From Shewanella holmiensis (GTDB lineage: Bacteria; Pseudomonadota; Gammaproteobacteria; Enterobacterales; Shewanellaceae): a stretch of 64,000 nucleotides of DNA. Under the pieces are notes generated by a model, which was not told the DNA's origin, searched no databases, and worked only from the letters and a program-made list of their open reading frames with translations. Both the position numbers and the translations under genes were made by a program. This document shows, one piece after another, positions 1 through 9,412 of this stretch. The stretch spans positions 109,094 through 173,093 of the forward strand of contig NZ_JAMTCD010000008.1 in NCBI RefSeq assembly GCF_025370255.1, given 5' to 3'. Numbering within the stretch: the stretch's first letter is position 1; each line of letters begins with the position of its first letter.

Positions 1-1
1 T

Positions 2-1396
2 AATTCACCTTCTCTACCTCAATCTGCTATTTCAAGTCCCGATAATATTCAGGCCCATGAGAATATCTGGCACCAGCGCATATCCGGTGAAGATAAACAG
101 CGCAGAAACGATCATCGCAGCCCTTTTCAGCGTGACAGAGCAAGAATATTACACAGTGCAGCGTTTAGACGCCTACAAGCAAAGACACAGGTTTTAGGCA
201 TAGGCATGAATGATTTTTATCGTACACGCTTAACTCACTCACTTGAAGTGTCACAGATAGGCACGGGTATTGCCGCGCAATTAAGACGTAAATACCCTAA
301 CCTTAAATATTTGCTTAACTCCATGAGCTTAATAGAATCATTGTGTTTAGCACATGATATTGGTCATCCGCCCTTTGGCCACGGGGGGGAAGTCGCATTA
401 CATTACATGATGCGCGATCATGGGGGCTTTGAAGGAAATGGCCAAACATTCAGAATATTGACTCGTTTAGAACCATACACTCCATCCACAGGGATGAATT
501 TAACCCGTAGAACACTATTGGGTATATTGAAATATCCAGCACCCTATTCCCAATTAAGAATAAACACTCATCCCGCCCCTGTGATAAATCACAGGCAGTT
601 AAAACCATCAGATTGGCCACCCGTTAAGGGGGTGTTCGATGATGATAAACCCATCTTAGATTGGGTGTTATCAAGTTTAACAGAAAATGATCGCCGGTTA
701 TTTTTATCAAGTGAGCAAAGTCAGCACCACCCTAATTACCCACATTTAAAAACAAAATTTAAATCACTCGATTGTTCCATTATGGAATTAGCCGACGATA
801 TTGCTTATGCGGTACACGATCTAGAAGATGCTATCGTCATGGGGATCGTTAATCCACACCAGTGGCAGGAAGATGTAGTGGCCTCGTTGCAACACATACA
901 AGATAGCTGGCTAAAGAATGAAATTCACAGCATAGGTGCCAAATTATTCTCGAATCAACATCATTTACGTAAAGACGCTATCGGCACTTTGGTTAACGCG
1001 TTTGTCACGGCAATCAATATTCAAATAAAACCTGAATTTGATGAACATTTACTCAAGTATCATGCTGAACTTGAATTAGATTTTGCCACCACATTAACTG
1101 TGCTTAAACAGTTTGTTTTTAAGTACGTGATCCGAAAGCCTGAAATTCAAATGCTTGAATATAAAGGTCAGCAAATTGTGATGGAATTGTTTGAAGCTTT
1201 TGCTTCAGATCCACAGCGGCTTTTGCCCCTAAACACCGGAGAACGTTGGGCAAAATCTGAACAAGAAAACAATAATCCCATGAGGGTGATGGCGGATTAT
1301 ATTTCTGGCATGACAGACGAATTCGCGGCAAGGCTTCATCAACAGCTATTTGGTAGTAAAAATGCCGGTATTTTAGAACTGAATAGAGAGCTTTAA
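2..1396 (+). CDS. dgt: dGTPase-like HD-domain triphosphohydrolase, 5' end outside the window
   Basis: Deoxyguanosinetriphosphate triphosphohydrolase-like protein, expected to hydrolyse dNTPs to deoxynucleosides and triphosphate in the cytoplasm. The frame is open from the first bases of the window with no in-frame ATG or GTG before the family's conserved N-terminal segment ([20 protein letters not shown], about positions 101-160), so the true start lies upstream and the gene is partial. The ATG at 206 lies inside the conserved block ([15 protein letters not shown]) and is not the start. The HD-domain metal motif is seen as RTRLTHSLE followed by [15 protein letters not shown], and a second conserved motif as [17 protein letters not shown]. 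The protein ends with GILELNREL and no truncation. Family membership is clear. Substrate preference (dGTP or all dNTPs) cannot be read from the sequence. Confidence 0.9.
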   Translation, partial: NSPSLPQSAISSPDNIQAHENIWHQRISGEDKQRRNDHRSPFQRDRARILHSAAFRRLQAKTQVLGIGMNDFYRTRLTHSLEVSQIGTGIAAQLRRKYPNLKYLLNSMSLIESLCLAHDIGHPPFGHGGEVALHYMMRDHGGFEGNGQTFRILTRLEPYTPSTGMNLTRRTLLGILKYPAPYSQLRINTHPAPVINHRQLKPSDWPPVKGVFDDDKPILDWVLSSLTENDRRLFLSSEQSQHHPNYPHLKTKFKSLDCSIMELADDIAYAVHDLEDAIVMGIVNPHQWQEDVVASLQHIQDSWLKNEIHSIGAKLFSNQHHLRKDAIGTLVNAFVTAINIQIKPEFDEHLLKYHAELELDFATTLTVLKQFVFKYVIRKPEIQMLEYKGQQIVMELFEAFASDPQRLLPLNTGERWAKSEQENNNPMRVMADYISGMTDEFAARLHQQLFGSKNAGILELNREL

Positions 1397-1550
1397 CAAA
1401 AAAATGTTTGTCATGGTCGATTTTTAAAACTGAGTTTATGCTTATCTTGCGAAACATTAAGGCACAAACACTGAAACAAGCAGGCATAGCAAGTTAGGCT
1501 CTGCTTAAGCCTTTAAATGAACAACAGAAAAAGCATTATTGATTAAAACT

Positions 1551-1604
1551 ACTCAACTTTACCGTTAATAAATCATTGATTTTTAGTTAGCGGTAAAATT
1601 GAGT
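1551..1604. repeat. Imperfect inverted repeat between dgt and the EamA gene
   Basis: CTCAACTTTACCGTTAA (1552-1568) is mirrored by TTAGCGGTAAAATTGAG (1587-1603) with two differences. The central part (AAATCA/TGATTT) can also pair. The hairpin lies between two convergent genes in an intergenic stretch of about 300 bases with no other visible feature. It has no U-tract on either side, so a classical terminator is unlikely. It could be a small mobile repeat or an mRNA 3'-end structure. Confidence 0.5.
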
Positions 1605-1695
1605 GGAACCATTAGACTATTCAATATTAAATAATTACCTGTCACAGCTTTAAATCACTATTCATTCAATAAGATGCTTAAGGGCTAGTCATACA

Positions 1696-2613
1696 TTAAT
1701 CAGATTGAACTTGAGTATGTTTAGTTTGTTTCCACGATTTAATAAAATATCGCAGTGGGATCTGTGAGACTAAAATCCCCGCCAACATTAAGCTACAGCC
1801 TAACAAAGCGCGTGGTTCTAGTGTTTCACCTAATAATAAAATGCCACCTACGGCAGCAAAAACCGTTTCTAAGCTTAAAATAATGGCCACATGCGCTGGA
1901 TGAGCATTTTTTTGGGCGACTACCTGTAATGTATACCCAACACCAACAGAAACAATGCCAGAATATGCCAATGCAGCCCAGGCTAACCCTATGTTACCTA
2001 CAACCGTAGTCTCAATTATCAAAGAGACAGCGATACTTAACAAACCACAAAAAATAAACTGTAGATGTGATAATAAAATTGGAGAATGCTTTTTAGCAAA
2101 ATGGTCGATAATGAGAATATGAATAGCCCAAAAAAACGCACCGATAAGTTGTAATAAATCTCCATAGCCAATACTCATGTCATCTTTAATACTTAAAAAA
2201 TAAAGCCCAACAACAGCAATAGCACAACCGACCCAAGTATTCACTCCGGTCTGATGCTTAAGGATTAATCCCAATACTGGGACAATGACAATATACAATC
2301 CCGTGATGAAACCGGCATTGGCTGCAGAGGTAAATTGCAATCCTACCTGTTGTAATGAAGCAGCGAAAAACAGCACAGAACCCGCGCTAATTGATGCCAA
2401 AAGTAATGACTTTTGATTACCGACTAACAGTGTTTTTTTATTCGCAAAATACCACAGCAAAGGCAGTAAACTTATCGCCCCAATTAAAAAGCGTAACCCG
2501 TTGAACATAAAAGGCGATAAATGGTCCATACCCATTGATTGAGCAACAAAACCAAAGCCCCATACCGCAGCAGTTAACAGGAGTAATAAATTGGCTATCA
2601 CAGCGCATTCCAT
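1696..2613 (-). CDS. EamA-family (DMT superfamily) transporter
   Basis: Inner-membrane drug/metabolite-type transporter of about 305 residues, consistent with ten transmembrane helices in two EamA repeats. Signature stretches are the N-terminal LLLLLTAAVWGFGFVAQ, the central GDLLQLIGAFFWAIHILI that opens the second repeat, and VFAAVGGILLLGETLEPRALLGC near the end. The substrate cannot be deduced. The start is uncertain: I chose the ATG at 2613, but a TTG six bases upstream or a GTG inside are possible, and none has a strong Shine-Dalgarno sequence. It is a single gene, convergent with dgt and divergent from nudL. Confidence 0.85.
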   Translation of the reverse strand: MECAVIANLLLLLTAAVWGFGFVAQSMGMDHLSPFMFNGLRFLIGAISLLPLLWYFANKKTLLVGNQKSLLLASISAGSVLFFAASLQQVGLQFTSAANAGFITGLYIVIVPVLGLILKHQTGVNTWVGCAIAVVGLYFLSIKDDMSIGYGDLLQLIGAFFWAIHILIIDHFAKKHSPILLSHLQFIFCGLLSIAVSLIIETTVVGNIGLAWAALAYSGIVSVGVGYTLQVVAQKNAHPAHVAIILSLETVFAAVGGILLLGETLEPRALLGCSLMLAGILVSQIPLRYFIKSWKQTKHTQVQSD

Positions 2614-2823
2614 CGACAAAAGAAAACAAGACTACTTAAGTTGCCGATTGACTACAAGCACCACAGATAATTATTATTCCAAGACAAAATTAAGATATTG
2701 CTTTTGATTAGACCACGACTGAGTTAACTTAAACTAATCGCATTAACACACTCACAATTTTTCAATTGTCAGCTAACCGATGACAGCACTTTTGCAAGAT
2801 ACTAATGGCTTATACACTTTCTT

Positions 2824-3399
2824 ATGCAATTAAATGAATTCTTGATCCGCTTTCAATTACAGCCACTTTCTGCCAATAACATCACTTCAGCCCCAGCTCA
2901 TTTTCCTGGACGTGAAGCCGCCGTGTTGATCCCAATTGAGCAAATTGATGACCAGCTATACTTATTGTTAACTAAACGCCCGCTACACCTTAGGCATCAT
3001 CCAGGCCAAATCAGTTTTCCAGGTGGTAAATTTGAAGCTAAGGATAAAGATGCGATGGACACCGCATTACGTGAAGCAGAAGAAGAAATTGGATTAAAGA
3101 GAAACAATGTAACGGTTATCGGTGCTTTTCCTCCCCATAAAACCTTTACCGGATTTACCATCACCCCGATTGTAGGCATTATTAACAAACCATTCGAGTT
3201 AGTTATCGATCCTGGTGAGGTAGACAGTTGCTTTAAAGTACCTTTGAATTACTTTAAACAAAATGAAAATCGTCATTTGGGACAACATTGGCGCAAAGGT
3301 AAATTATATAAGGTGCATTATATGCCGTTCGAAGATAAATTTATTTGGGGCGTCACAGCAGCCATTATTGATTTATTGTGCCGCCATATTGATAACTGA
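2824..3399 (+). CDS. nudL: CoA pyrophosphatase, Nudix hydrolase NudL type
   Basis: Nudix hydrolase of 191 residues. The family is thought to cleave coenzyme A and its derivatives to phosphopantetheine and 3',5'-ADP. The Nudix box is visible around residues 68-90 (GGKFEAKDKDAMDTALREAEEEIGL). It is preceded by the segment characteristic of the NudL/CoAse subgroup, LLTKRPLHLRHHPGQISFPGG, which separates it from MutT-type enzymes. Length fits E. coli NudL (192 residues). It is transcribed alone and converges with a small membrane-protein gene four bases downstream. Confidence 0.88.
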   Translation: MQLNEFLIRFQLQPLSANNITSAPAHFPGREAAVLIPIEQIDDQLYLLLTKRPLHLRHHPGQISFPGGKFEAKDKDAMDTALREAEEEIGLKRNNVTVIGAFPPHKTFTGFTITPIVGIINKPFELVIDPGEVDSCFKVPLNYFKQNENRHLGQHWRKGKLYKVHYMPFEDKFIWGVTAAIIDLLCRHIDN

Positions 3400-3400
3400 A

Positions 3401-3417
3401 CGCTACACAACGTAGCG
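3401..3417. repeat. Short hairpin spanning the gap between two convergent stop codons
   Basis: CGCTAC (3401-3406) and GTAGCG (3412-3417) form a six-base-pair stem with a five-base loop. The stem starts two bases after the nudL stop codon and covers the stop codon of the opposite-strand gene. There is no U-run. It may help end both messages, but the evidence is weak. Confidence 0.3.
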
Positions 3418-3738
3418 TATATACAAACCTGCTGATAAAGAAACAAGACACAACAATGGAATATTAAACCAAAATCCAATTCGAGCAGTGGTTTTGGCAT
3501 AAAAATTTACCAGTAAGTTAAGTAAACTCACTCCTGCGCACCACCAAATAATATGTTCTAACTTCACAGTTAACGCCGGATCCCAATCAAAACGGACTTC
3601 AACGCCTTTGGACAAAAAGTAGCCTACCGCACGATCAGGTCTTGCTTCACCATAAATCAGTAATGCATAGATGGCCAAACTCCAACCTAGAATTGACAAC
3701 ACTGTCAATATAACTTGTAGTACATCTAACCGAGACAT
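3403..3738 (-). CDS. Small inner-membrane protein of unknown function
   Basis: Hypothetical protein of 111 residues that I do not assign to a named family. Three hydrophobic segments are visible: about residues 8-29 (VILTVLSILGWSLAIYALLIY), 64-83 (HIIWWCAGVSLLNLLVNFY) and 90-108 (GFWFNIPLLCLVSLSAGLYI), with a polar stretch (GEARPDRAVGYFLSKGVEVRFDW) between the first two. A GGAAG ribosome-binding sequence lies five bases before the ATG, supporting translation. It converges with nudL and diverges from asnS. No motif suggests a function. Confidence 0.7.
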   Translation of the reverse strand: MSRLDVLQVILTVLSILGWSLAIYALLIYGEARPDRAVGYFLSKGVEVRFDWDPALTVKLEHIIWWCAGVSLLNLLVNFYAKTTARIGFWFNIPLLCLVSLSAGLYIRYVV

Positions 3739-3968
3739 TTTACTTCCTTATCCAATATTTGATTTGTGGTCATTAACCATTTACCCCAACACATCAAAAT
3801 TGCTTAAATAACTTTAAAAGTATCAATTTAGCAGATTATTTACCTCTGCTTGGTAAAACTATCACATTAATACGCTTAGAATAACTTTTTCAGCTTGAGA
3901 AAAGCCACCATAAAGGTAAGATAAACACAAAATTACTTACTATTTTGATCTTGGAGAATAAAGCAACA

Positions 3969-5369
3969 ATGAGCATTGCATCTGTCGCTTCAGTTTTTAA
4001 AGGTGAACACGCTGTTGGTTCATCAGTAACCGTACAAGGATGGGTTAGAACTCGTCGTGATTCAAAAGCGGGTATCTCATTCTTAGCCGTTTATGATGGT
4101 TCATGTTTTGACCCTATCCAAGGCGTTGTGCCAAATAGCTTAGATAATTATGAGCAAGACGTTTTAAAATTAACCGCAGGTTGTGCCGTTGAAATGACCG
4201 GTTCGGTTGTAGAATCTCCAGGTGCAGGACAAGCATTTGAGTTACAAGTTACCTCAATAAATGTAACGGGTTTTGTCGATGATCCAGATACCTACCCAAT
4301 GGCAGCTAAGCGTCACTCAATTGAACACCTTCGTGAATTAGCTCATCTACGTCCACGTACCAATATCATTGGTGCAGTTGCCCGCGTACGTAACTGTTTA
4401 TCACAGGCTATTCACCGTTTTTACCATCAAGAAGGTTTTATTTGGGTTTCTACCCCACTTATCACAGCTTCTGACTGTGAAGGTGCGGGAGAAATGTTCC
4501 GTGTTTCAACACTGGACATGGAAAACTTACCGCTAACTGACGCAGGTAAAGTGGATTATGACAAAGACTTTTTCGGTAAAGAAGCATTCCTAACCGTATC
4601 GGGTCAGTTAAATGCTGAGACTTATGCGTGTGCTTTATCTAAAGTGTACACTTTTGGGCCAACTTTCCGTGCAGAAAACTCCAATACCACTCGCCATTTG
4701 GCTGAATTTTGGATGGTAGAACCTGAAGTGGCGTTTGCAACGTTAGATGATGCTGCAGAACTTGCTGAAAAAATGCTTAAGTTCGCATTCAATGCTGTAC
4801 TTGAAGAGCGTATGGATGATTTAACTTTCTTTAATCAGCGTGTAGACAACACAGTGATTGAGCGTTTGCAATCATTCGTAAACAGCGATTTCGCGCAGGT
4901 CGATTATACTGACGCTGTTGAAATTTTAAAGAATTGTGGCAAGACATTCGAATTCGCCGTTGAATGGGGTATCGATTTACAATCTGAGCATGAACGTTAC
5001 CTTGCAGAAGAACACTTTAAAGCGCCTGTAGTTGTTAAAAACTATCCAAAAGACATTAAAGCTTTCTACATGCGTCTGAACGATGACGGCAAAACTGTTG
5101 CTGCAATGGACGTTTTAGCGCCCGGTATTGGTGAGATTATCGGGGGTGCGCAACGTGAAGAGCGTTTGGATGTACTTGATGCCCGTTTAGCTGAAATGGA
5201 TCTAAGCCAGGAAGATTATTGGTGGTATCGCGATTTACGTCGTTACGGTACTGTGCCACATGCGGGCTTTGGTTTAGGTTTTGAGCGTTTAGTCTCTTAT
5301 GTCACTGGCGTAAACAACATTCGCGATGTGATACCATTCCCTCGCGCACCACGTTCAGCAAACTTCTAA
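3969..5369 (+). CDS. asnS: Asparaginyl-tRNA synthetase
   Basis: Class IIb aminoacyl-tRNA synthetase that charges tRNA-Asn. From the ATG at 3969 the protein has 466 residues, the usual bacterial length. An upstream in-frame TTG at 3945 would add eight residues that are unlikely to be native. The N-terminal OB-fold anticodon-binding domain ([22 protein letters not shown]) is followed by the class II core: motif 2 ([22 protein letters not shown]) and motif 3 ([15 protein letters not shown]). A GGAG lies 12 bases upstream of the ATG. It ends at a strong terminator. Five tRNA-Asn genes, its substrate, lie about 3.3 kb downstream. Confidence 0.97.
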   Translation: MSIASVASVFKGEHAVGSSVTVQGWVRTRRDSKAGISFLAVYDGSCFDPIQGVVPNSLDNYEQDVLKLTAGCAVEMTGSVVESPGAGQAFELQVTSINVTGFVDDPDTYPMAAKRHSIEHLRELAHLRPRTNIIGAVARVRNCLSQAIHRFYHQEGFIWVSTPLITASDCEGAGEMFRVSTLDMENLPLTDAGKVDYDKDFFGKEAFLTVSGQLNAETYACALSKVYTFGPTFRAENSNTTRHLAEFWMVEPEVAFATLDDAAELAEKMLKFAFNAVLEERMDDLTFFNQRVDNTVIERLQSFVNSDFAQVDYTDAVEILKNCGKTFEFAVEWGIDLQSEHERYLAEEHFKAPVVVKNYPKDIKAFYMRLNDDGKTVAAMDVLAPGIGEIIGGAQREERLDVLDARLAEMDLSQEDYWWYRDLRRYGTVPHAGFGLGFERLVSYVTGVNNIRDVIPFPRAPRSANF

Positions 5370-5384
5370 ATAATCAGCTTGCAG

Positions 5385-5414
5385 AAAAAAACGCGCTTAA
5401 TTAGCGCGTTTTTT
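5385..5414. terminator. Rho-independent terminator after asnS, probably shared with uvrB
   Basis: ACGCGCTTAATTAGCGCGT forms a GC-rich hairpin flanked by six A on the left and six T on the right, so it can stop transcription from asnS (+) and from uvrB (-), which ends 48 bases beyond it. Confidence 0.92.
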
Positions 5415-5462
5415 ATGTCTAAATTTTTTATTTTTAAATAATAACACTCAACAATTTTACGG

Positions 5463-7481
5463 CTAAGAAGCGATAATAAGTTGCTCTCTAAGTTGCTTAA
5501 CCTCATCTCTTAACGCTGCGGCTTGTTCAAACTCAAGATTTTTAGCGTGTTCAAGCATCTGCTTTTCAAGTAAATCTATTTGATGACTAATATCCGTTAT
5601 GCTCAGGTATTGAGGGCTAGATTCTGCCACTCTATCGTTCTTCTCAAAAGTTTTAGAGCGTTTACCTTGCTTACTGTCACCCACGTCCATGACATCAGTA
5701 ATACTCTTGACGACCCCTTTTGGCGTAATACCGTGGGTTTGATTATGTAAACGCTGTTTATCACGACGTCGCTCAGTTTCACCTATCGCTTTGGCCATCG
5801 AGTTTGTGATCCTATCAGCATACAGGATCACTTTGCCGTTGATATTACGCGCCGCACGTCCAATAGTTTGAATAAGTGATCGTTCTGAGCGTAAAAAGCC
5901 TTCTTTATCCGCATCTAAAATACATACCAACGACACTTCTGGCATATCTAAACCTTCACGTAATAGGTTGATTCCGACGATCACATCAAAATGCCCTAGG
6001 CGTAGATCACGAATAATTTCCATCCGTTCAACGGTATCAATATCTGAATGAATATAACGAACTTTTACCCCATGCTCGTCAAGATAGTCAGTTAAATCTT
6101 CGCTCATTTTTTTGGTCAATGTCGTCACAAGCACCCGCTCATTAACAGCGACTCTTTTATGAATTTCAGATAGTAAATCATCAACTTGAATACCAACAGG
6201 TCTTACTTCAATCTCAGGATCGAGTAACCCTGTAGGCCTTACAACCTGTTCTGCAATCTCACCATCACTTTTATCTAATTCATATTGGCTTGGGGTTGCC
6301 GACACAAATATTGTTTGTGGCATTAAGTTTTCAAATTCTTCGAATTTAAGTGGCCGATTATCAAGTGCTGATGGTAAGCGAAAGCCATATTCAACTAAGG
6401 TTGTTTTTCGACTTCTATCACCTTTATACATGGCTCCAATTTGTGGAACCGTAACATGAGACTCATCGATGATTAACAGGCCATCAGCAGGTAAATAATC
6501 TAACAATGTCGGTGGGCCTTCACCCGGAGCTCTACCCGATAAATAACGTGAATAATTTTCAATGCCAGAGCAATATCCTAGCTCAACCATCATCTCTACA
6601 TCATATTGAACCCGCTCAGAAATGCGCTGGGCTTCGATTAACTTATGATTTTCTAGTAAATATTGACGACGCACCCTAAGTTCTTCTTTGATGAATTCTG
6701 TTGCTGCCAAAATCTTTTCTTTGGGAGTGACATAGTGAGTTTTTGGATAAATAGTGGTTCGAGCAATACGTTTAATAATCTGCCCAGTGAGTGGGTCAAA
6801 CTCACTTAAACGCTCAATTTCATCATCAAATAATTCTACTCGAATTGCATCACGTTCAGAATCGGCAGGAAAAATATCAATAACCTCGCCTCTCACCCGA
6901 TACGTACCACGCTGTAATTCAATATCATTGCGCTTATATTGCAGCTCACTGAGGCGGATCAGTATGTCGCGCTGCCCCATGAAATCCCCTTGGCGAAGAT
7001 GCAGCAACATTTTCAAATAGGAGTCTGGATCACCGAGACCATAAATAGCAGATACCGACGCGATGAGTACCACATCTTTACGCTCTAGAAGCGCTTTAGT
7101 TGCTGATAGGCGCATTTGTTCGATATGAGCGTTAACAGATGCATCTTTTTCTATAAAGGTATTAGAAGCAGGTACGTAAGCTTCTGGCTGGTAATAATCA
7201 TAGTAAGAAACAAAATATTCAACGGCATTGTCAGGAAAGAACTCTTTCATTTCGCCATAAAGCTGCGCTGCAAGAGTCTTGTTTGGGGCCATAATGATCG
7301 TTGGCCGTCCCATCGTTTGAATCACATTGGCAATAGTGTATGTTTTGCCTGAGCCAGTAACACCTAATAAGGTTTGGCTAGCAACCCCATTGCGTAATCC
7401 TTCGATTAATTGCTTAATTGCCGTGGGTTGATCGCCAGCGGGAGAATATTGAGAGTGTAAACGAAACAGCTGTTCTGACAC
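5463..7481 (-). CDS. uvrB: Excinuclease ABC subunit B
   Basis: Damage-verification helicase-like subunit of nucleotide excision repair, which accepts DNA from UvrA and recruits UvrC. Full length at 672 residues. Walker A is GVTGSGKT near residue 40. The UvrB beta-hairpin follows ([13 protein letters not shown], about residues 93-105), then the DEAD-like [12 protein letters not shown], helicase motifs through QTIGRAARN, and a C-terminal UVR motif ([20 protein letters not shown]) that binds UvrC. I looked for an SOS box upstream and saw no CTG-N10-CAG, so LexA control is not evident here. Confidence 0.98.
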   Translation of the reverse strand: MSEQLFRLHSQYSPAGDQPTAIKQLIEGLRNGVASQTLLGVTGSGKTYTIANVIQTMGRPTIIMAPNKTLAAQLYGEMKEFFPDNAVEYFVSYYDYYQPEAYVPASNTFIEKDASVNAHIEQMRLSATKALLERKDVVLIASVSAIYGLGDPDSYLKMLLHLRQGDFMGQRDILIRLSELQYKRNDIELQRGTYRVRGEVIDIFPADSERDAIRVELFDDEIERLSEFDPLTGQIIKRIARTTIYPKTHYVTPKEKILAATEFIKEELRVRRQYLLENHKLIEAQRISERVQYDVEMMVELGYCSGIENYSRYLSGRAPGEGPPTLLDYLPADGLLIIDESHVTVPQIGAMYKGDRSRKTTLVEYGFRLPSALDNRPLKFEEFENLMPQTIFVSATPSQYELDKSDGEIAEQVVRPTGLLDPEIEVRPVGIQVDDLLSEIHKRVAVNERVLVTTLTKKMSEDLTDYLDEHGVKVRYIHSDIDTVERMEIIRDLRLGHFDVIVGINLLREGLDMPEVSLVCILDADKEGFLRSERSLIQTIGRAARNINGKVILYADRITNSMAKAIGETERRRDKQRLHNQTHGITPKGVVKSITDVMDVGDSKQGKRSKTFEKNDRVAESSPQYLSITDISHQIDLLEKQMLEHAKNLEFEQAAALRDEVKQLREQLIIAS

Positions 7482-7888
7482 GCGCGTTCCCTATTTAGTC
7501 ATGTTATGCAAAATTAGCCATGTAATACAATTATCATAATAAAAAACGACTATGAACCCTAGCGATTAATTGCACAGTGAAGCGACAATCATAGATAAAT
7601 GTCAAATTGATGATAACGAGATGAAACTATCAAACAACATGCATTACCTCAGTAATATCGGCATTAACAGCCTTAAACACCAAGGTTAACTGCAATTTAA
7701 TACACAATAGCAGTTTGAAACCAATTACATTTTTGCAACTTAAATATCGCCCACTAAAAAAAACACCTTGCATTTTTTTTATCTAGCACAAACAATAACT
7801 TAAGAACCTGCTAAATAAATCTACCATTTTAAGCTGAACTCAGGCTTAATCAGTGTTTGCAGCCTATAAATATGAGTAACCCACAAGC

Positions 7889-7911
7889 TTATCCACAGAA
7901 TTAGTGGATAA
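7889..7911. promoter_or_regulatory. Two opposed DnaA-box sequences
   Basis: TTATCCACA (7889-7897) is the exact consensus DnaA box. Five bases later AGTGGATAA (7903-7911) is the reverse complement of TTATCCACT, one mismatch from consensus. Together they form a palindrome. No dnaA, dnaN, gidA or AT-rich 13-mer set is nearby, so this is not presented as an origin. A DnaA-titration or regulatory site, or chance, are the alternatives. Confidence 0.45.
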
Positions 7912-8002
7912 CTCACACAACCTCAGTCAGCATGCGGGATTGAGGTTATGCTCAATTCACAGAAGTGTCATCATAGCTTGATGAAAGTTTATTACATTTG
8001 AA

Positions 8003-8173
8003 ATGTTTTCGCTTTATTCTGTTTTCCGGTTACAACAACAAAACAATGCCTCTACTCAGCAATCGATTAGATCATCTGCTGCAATTGGTAGTATAGGGAA
8101 CAAAATATTTTTATCTGATGGAGATAAAAAGCGCATTGATATCATCGCGGTTATTGGAATATTTGGAAAATAA
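8003..8173 (+). CDS. Possible small ORF, 56 residues, doubtful
   Basis: Open frame ATG to TAA beginning MFSLYSVFRLQQQNNAS and ending IDIIAVIGIFGK. Composition is protein-like, with a polar Q/N/S-rich first half and a hydrophobic end. No Shine-Dalgarno sequence precedes the ATG and I recognise no family. It could be a short gene, a fragment of a lost gene, or chance. Confidence 0.2.
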   Translation: MFSLYSVFRLQQQNNASTQQSIRSSAAIGSIGNKIFLSDGDKKRIDIIAVIGIFGK

Positions 8174-8337
8174 TAATCATTTCTAACTAAGCTACTGTAG
8201 CTGACTCACCTCTTACACTGCAGAGTTAGCCATTACAGTGCAGCATTATTCATAATTGCTAACTATTACGATAGATAAATACAAATCTTTAAACCATCTA
8301 TTTGCAGCCTAGTTATCCCATGACTTAACAAAGATCT

Positions 8338-8466
8338 GAAGATCTTTCAGGTAAAATTTCGCGTGACGAGTGGAGAGACGTTCTAGCGTTCTACCAAAAT
8401 AAACCTAACATGATCCTACTTGTTGGTGATTTATTTAATATCGTCAGAAGCACATATCAACTATAA
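8338..8466 (+). pseudogene. Possible gene relic, 42 codons without a start
   Basis: Frame reading EDLSGKISRDEWRDVLAFYQ and then NKPNMILLVGDLFNIVRSTYQL before a stop. The residues look like real protein, but an in-frame stop lies four codons upstream and there is no start codon at the beginning; the only internal ATG is at 8410. I could not place it in a family. Interpreted as the C-terminal remnant of a decayed gene. Confidence 0.25.
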
Positions 8467-8632
8467 ATGTATTCTAGAACCCTATCCTCATTCAAACCTG
8501 TTACGAAATTCCTCCACTATCTGAAAATAAAGACAAAGTGTTCATTTTTTATGATTAATGCCCAAAAGTCGTTCACGATGCACATTACATGAGCAGTTAA
8601 CAAGTTAATTTCACTTTTTTTTAGAACTCGAG

Positions 8633-8661
8633 TTGACTCATGCAACAGAGCGTTTTACTAT
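8633..8661 (+). promoter_or_regulatory. Promoter of the tRNA-Asn array
   Basis: TTGACT (8633-8638) and TACTAT (8656-8661) are spaced by 17 bases, matching a sigma-70 promoter. The -10 box is followed by GCGCTCC, a G+C-rich discriminator typical of stringently controlled stable-RNA promoters. The first tRNA begins 35 bases beyond the -10 box, leaving a short 5' leader. Confidence 0.75.
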
Positions 8662-8695
8662 GCGCTCCGTTCTCAGCAATACATTGCTAAACGAT

Positions 8696-8771
8696 TCCCC
8701 AGTAGTTCAGTCGGTAGAACGGCGGACTGTTAATCCGTATGTCACTGGTTCAAGTCCAGTCTGGGGAGCCA
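8696..8771 (+). tRNA. tRNA-Asn (GTT), copy 1
   Basis: Seventy-six bases including an encoded CCA. The acceptor stem pairs TCCCCAG with CTGGGGA, followed by G73-CCA. The anticodon loop CTGTTAA contains GTT, reading AAC and AAU codons. The T-loop is GGTTCAAGTCC. First of five identical copies under one upstream promoter. Confidence 0.97.
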
Positions 8772-8805
8772 ATAGCAAGTTAAGTTGAAAGCAGTATTAT
8801 AGAAT

Positions 8806-8881
8806 TCCCCAGTAGTTCAGTCGGTAGAACGGCGGACTGTTAATCCGTATGTCACTGGTTCAAGTCCAGTCTGGGGAGCCA
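8806..8881 (+). tRNA. tRNA-Asn (GTT), copy 2
   Basis: Identical over all 76 bases to copy 1, separated from it by a 34-base unrelated spacer. Same GTT anticodon and encoded CCA. Confidence 0.97.
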
Positions 8882-8900
8882 TATAATATAATTTAAGTAT

Positions 8901-8976
8901 TCCCCAGTAGTTCAGTCGGTAGAACGGCGGACTGTTAATCCGTATGTCACTGGTTCAAGTCCAGTCTGGGGAGCCA
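8901..8976 (+). tRNA. tRNA-Asn (GTT), copy 3
   Basis: Identical to copies 1 and 2, separated by a 19-base A+T-rich spacer. Probably processed from one polycistronic precursor. Confidence 0.97.
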
Positions 8977-8994
8977 CTTAAAATTTTGATCAAT

Positions 8995-9070
8995 TCCCCA
9001 GTAGTTCAGTCGGTAGAACGGCGGACTGTTAATCCGTATGTCACTGGTTCAAGTCCAGTCTGGGGAGCCA
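8995..9070 (+). tRNA. tRNA-Asn (GTT), copy 4
   Basis: Identical to the other copies, 18-base spacer from copy 3. GTT anticodon and encoded CCA are intact. Confidence 0.97.
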
Positions 9071-9098
9071 TCAAAAAATCAAATATATTAGTTCCGAT

Positions 9099-9174
9099 TC
9101 CCCAGTAGTTCAGTCGGTAGAACGGCGGACTGTTAATCCGTATGTCACTGGTTCAAGTCCAGTCTGGGGAGCCA
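9099..9174 (+). tRNA. tRNA-Asn (GTT), copy 5
   Basis: Identical to the other copies, 28-base spacer from copy 4. No clear hairpin-plus-U-tract terminator is seen after it; the next gene begins 238 bases downstream. Confidence 0.97.
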
Positions 9175-9412
9175 ACTAAAATCCGCTTTTATCCTCCCTA
9201 TTCAAAAAAAATACACACTTTTCATAAACTGCTAAAATATAACCTATTCAGGCTAGTGAATTAGTCTAATGATTTCTGTTATGATTCTTTTGCTATTGCG
9301 CATTCAACTCTTTGGTAAAACGCACAAATCAGAAATACCGTGAATTATTTATTTTGATTTTGTTCACTGATGTTAGTGTGAAAAGAGATCACCCTTATAT
9401 TATGGATATGTT

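Larger units (their letters stand above)
7482..8632. other. Long intergenic region with decayed sequence
   Basis: About 1.15 kb between uvrB and the tRNA-Asn promoter holds no convincing full gene. It contains an opposed pair of DnaA-box sequences (7889-7911), a 56-codon open frame without a ribosome-binding site (8003-8173), and a 42-codon protein-like frame with no start (8338-8466). It is A+T-rich. The mix looks like a decaying former coding region. Confidence 0.5.

Noticed and set aside
206..1396. ATG at 206 as the start of the dGTPase-like gene
   Set aside because: Conserved family residues are encoded in frame upstream of it, so the gene is longer and enters from outside the window.
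7482..7560. LexA (SOS) box upstream of uvrB
   Set aside because: No CTG-N10-CAG motif is visible in this stretch.
7889..7911. Replication origin based on DnaA boxes
   Set aside because: Only two boxes, no AT-rich unwinding repeats and no dnaA, dnaN or gidA genes near.
8696..9174. Regular 76-base repeats with short spacers, resembling a CRISPR array
   Set aside because: The repeats fold as tRNA-Asn with encoded CCA, and the spacers are unequal (34, 19, 18, 28 bases).
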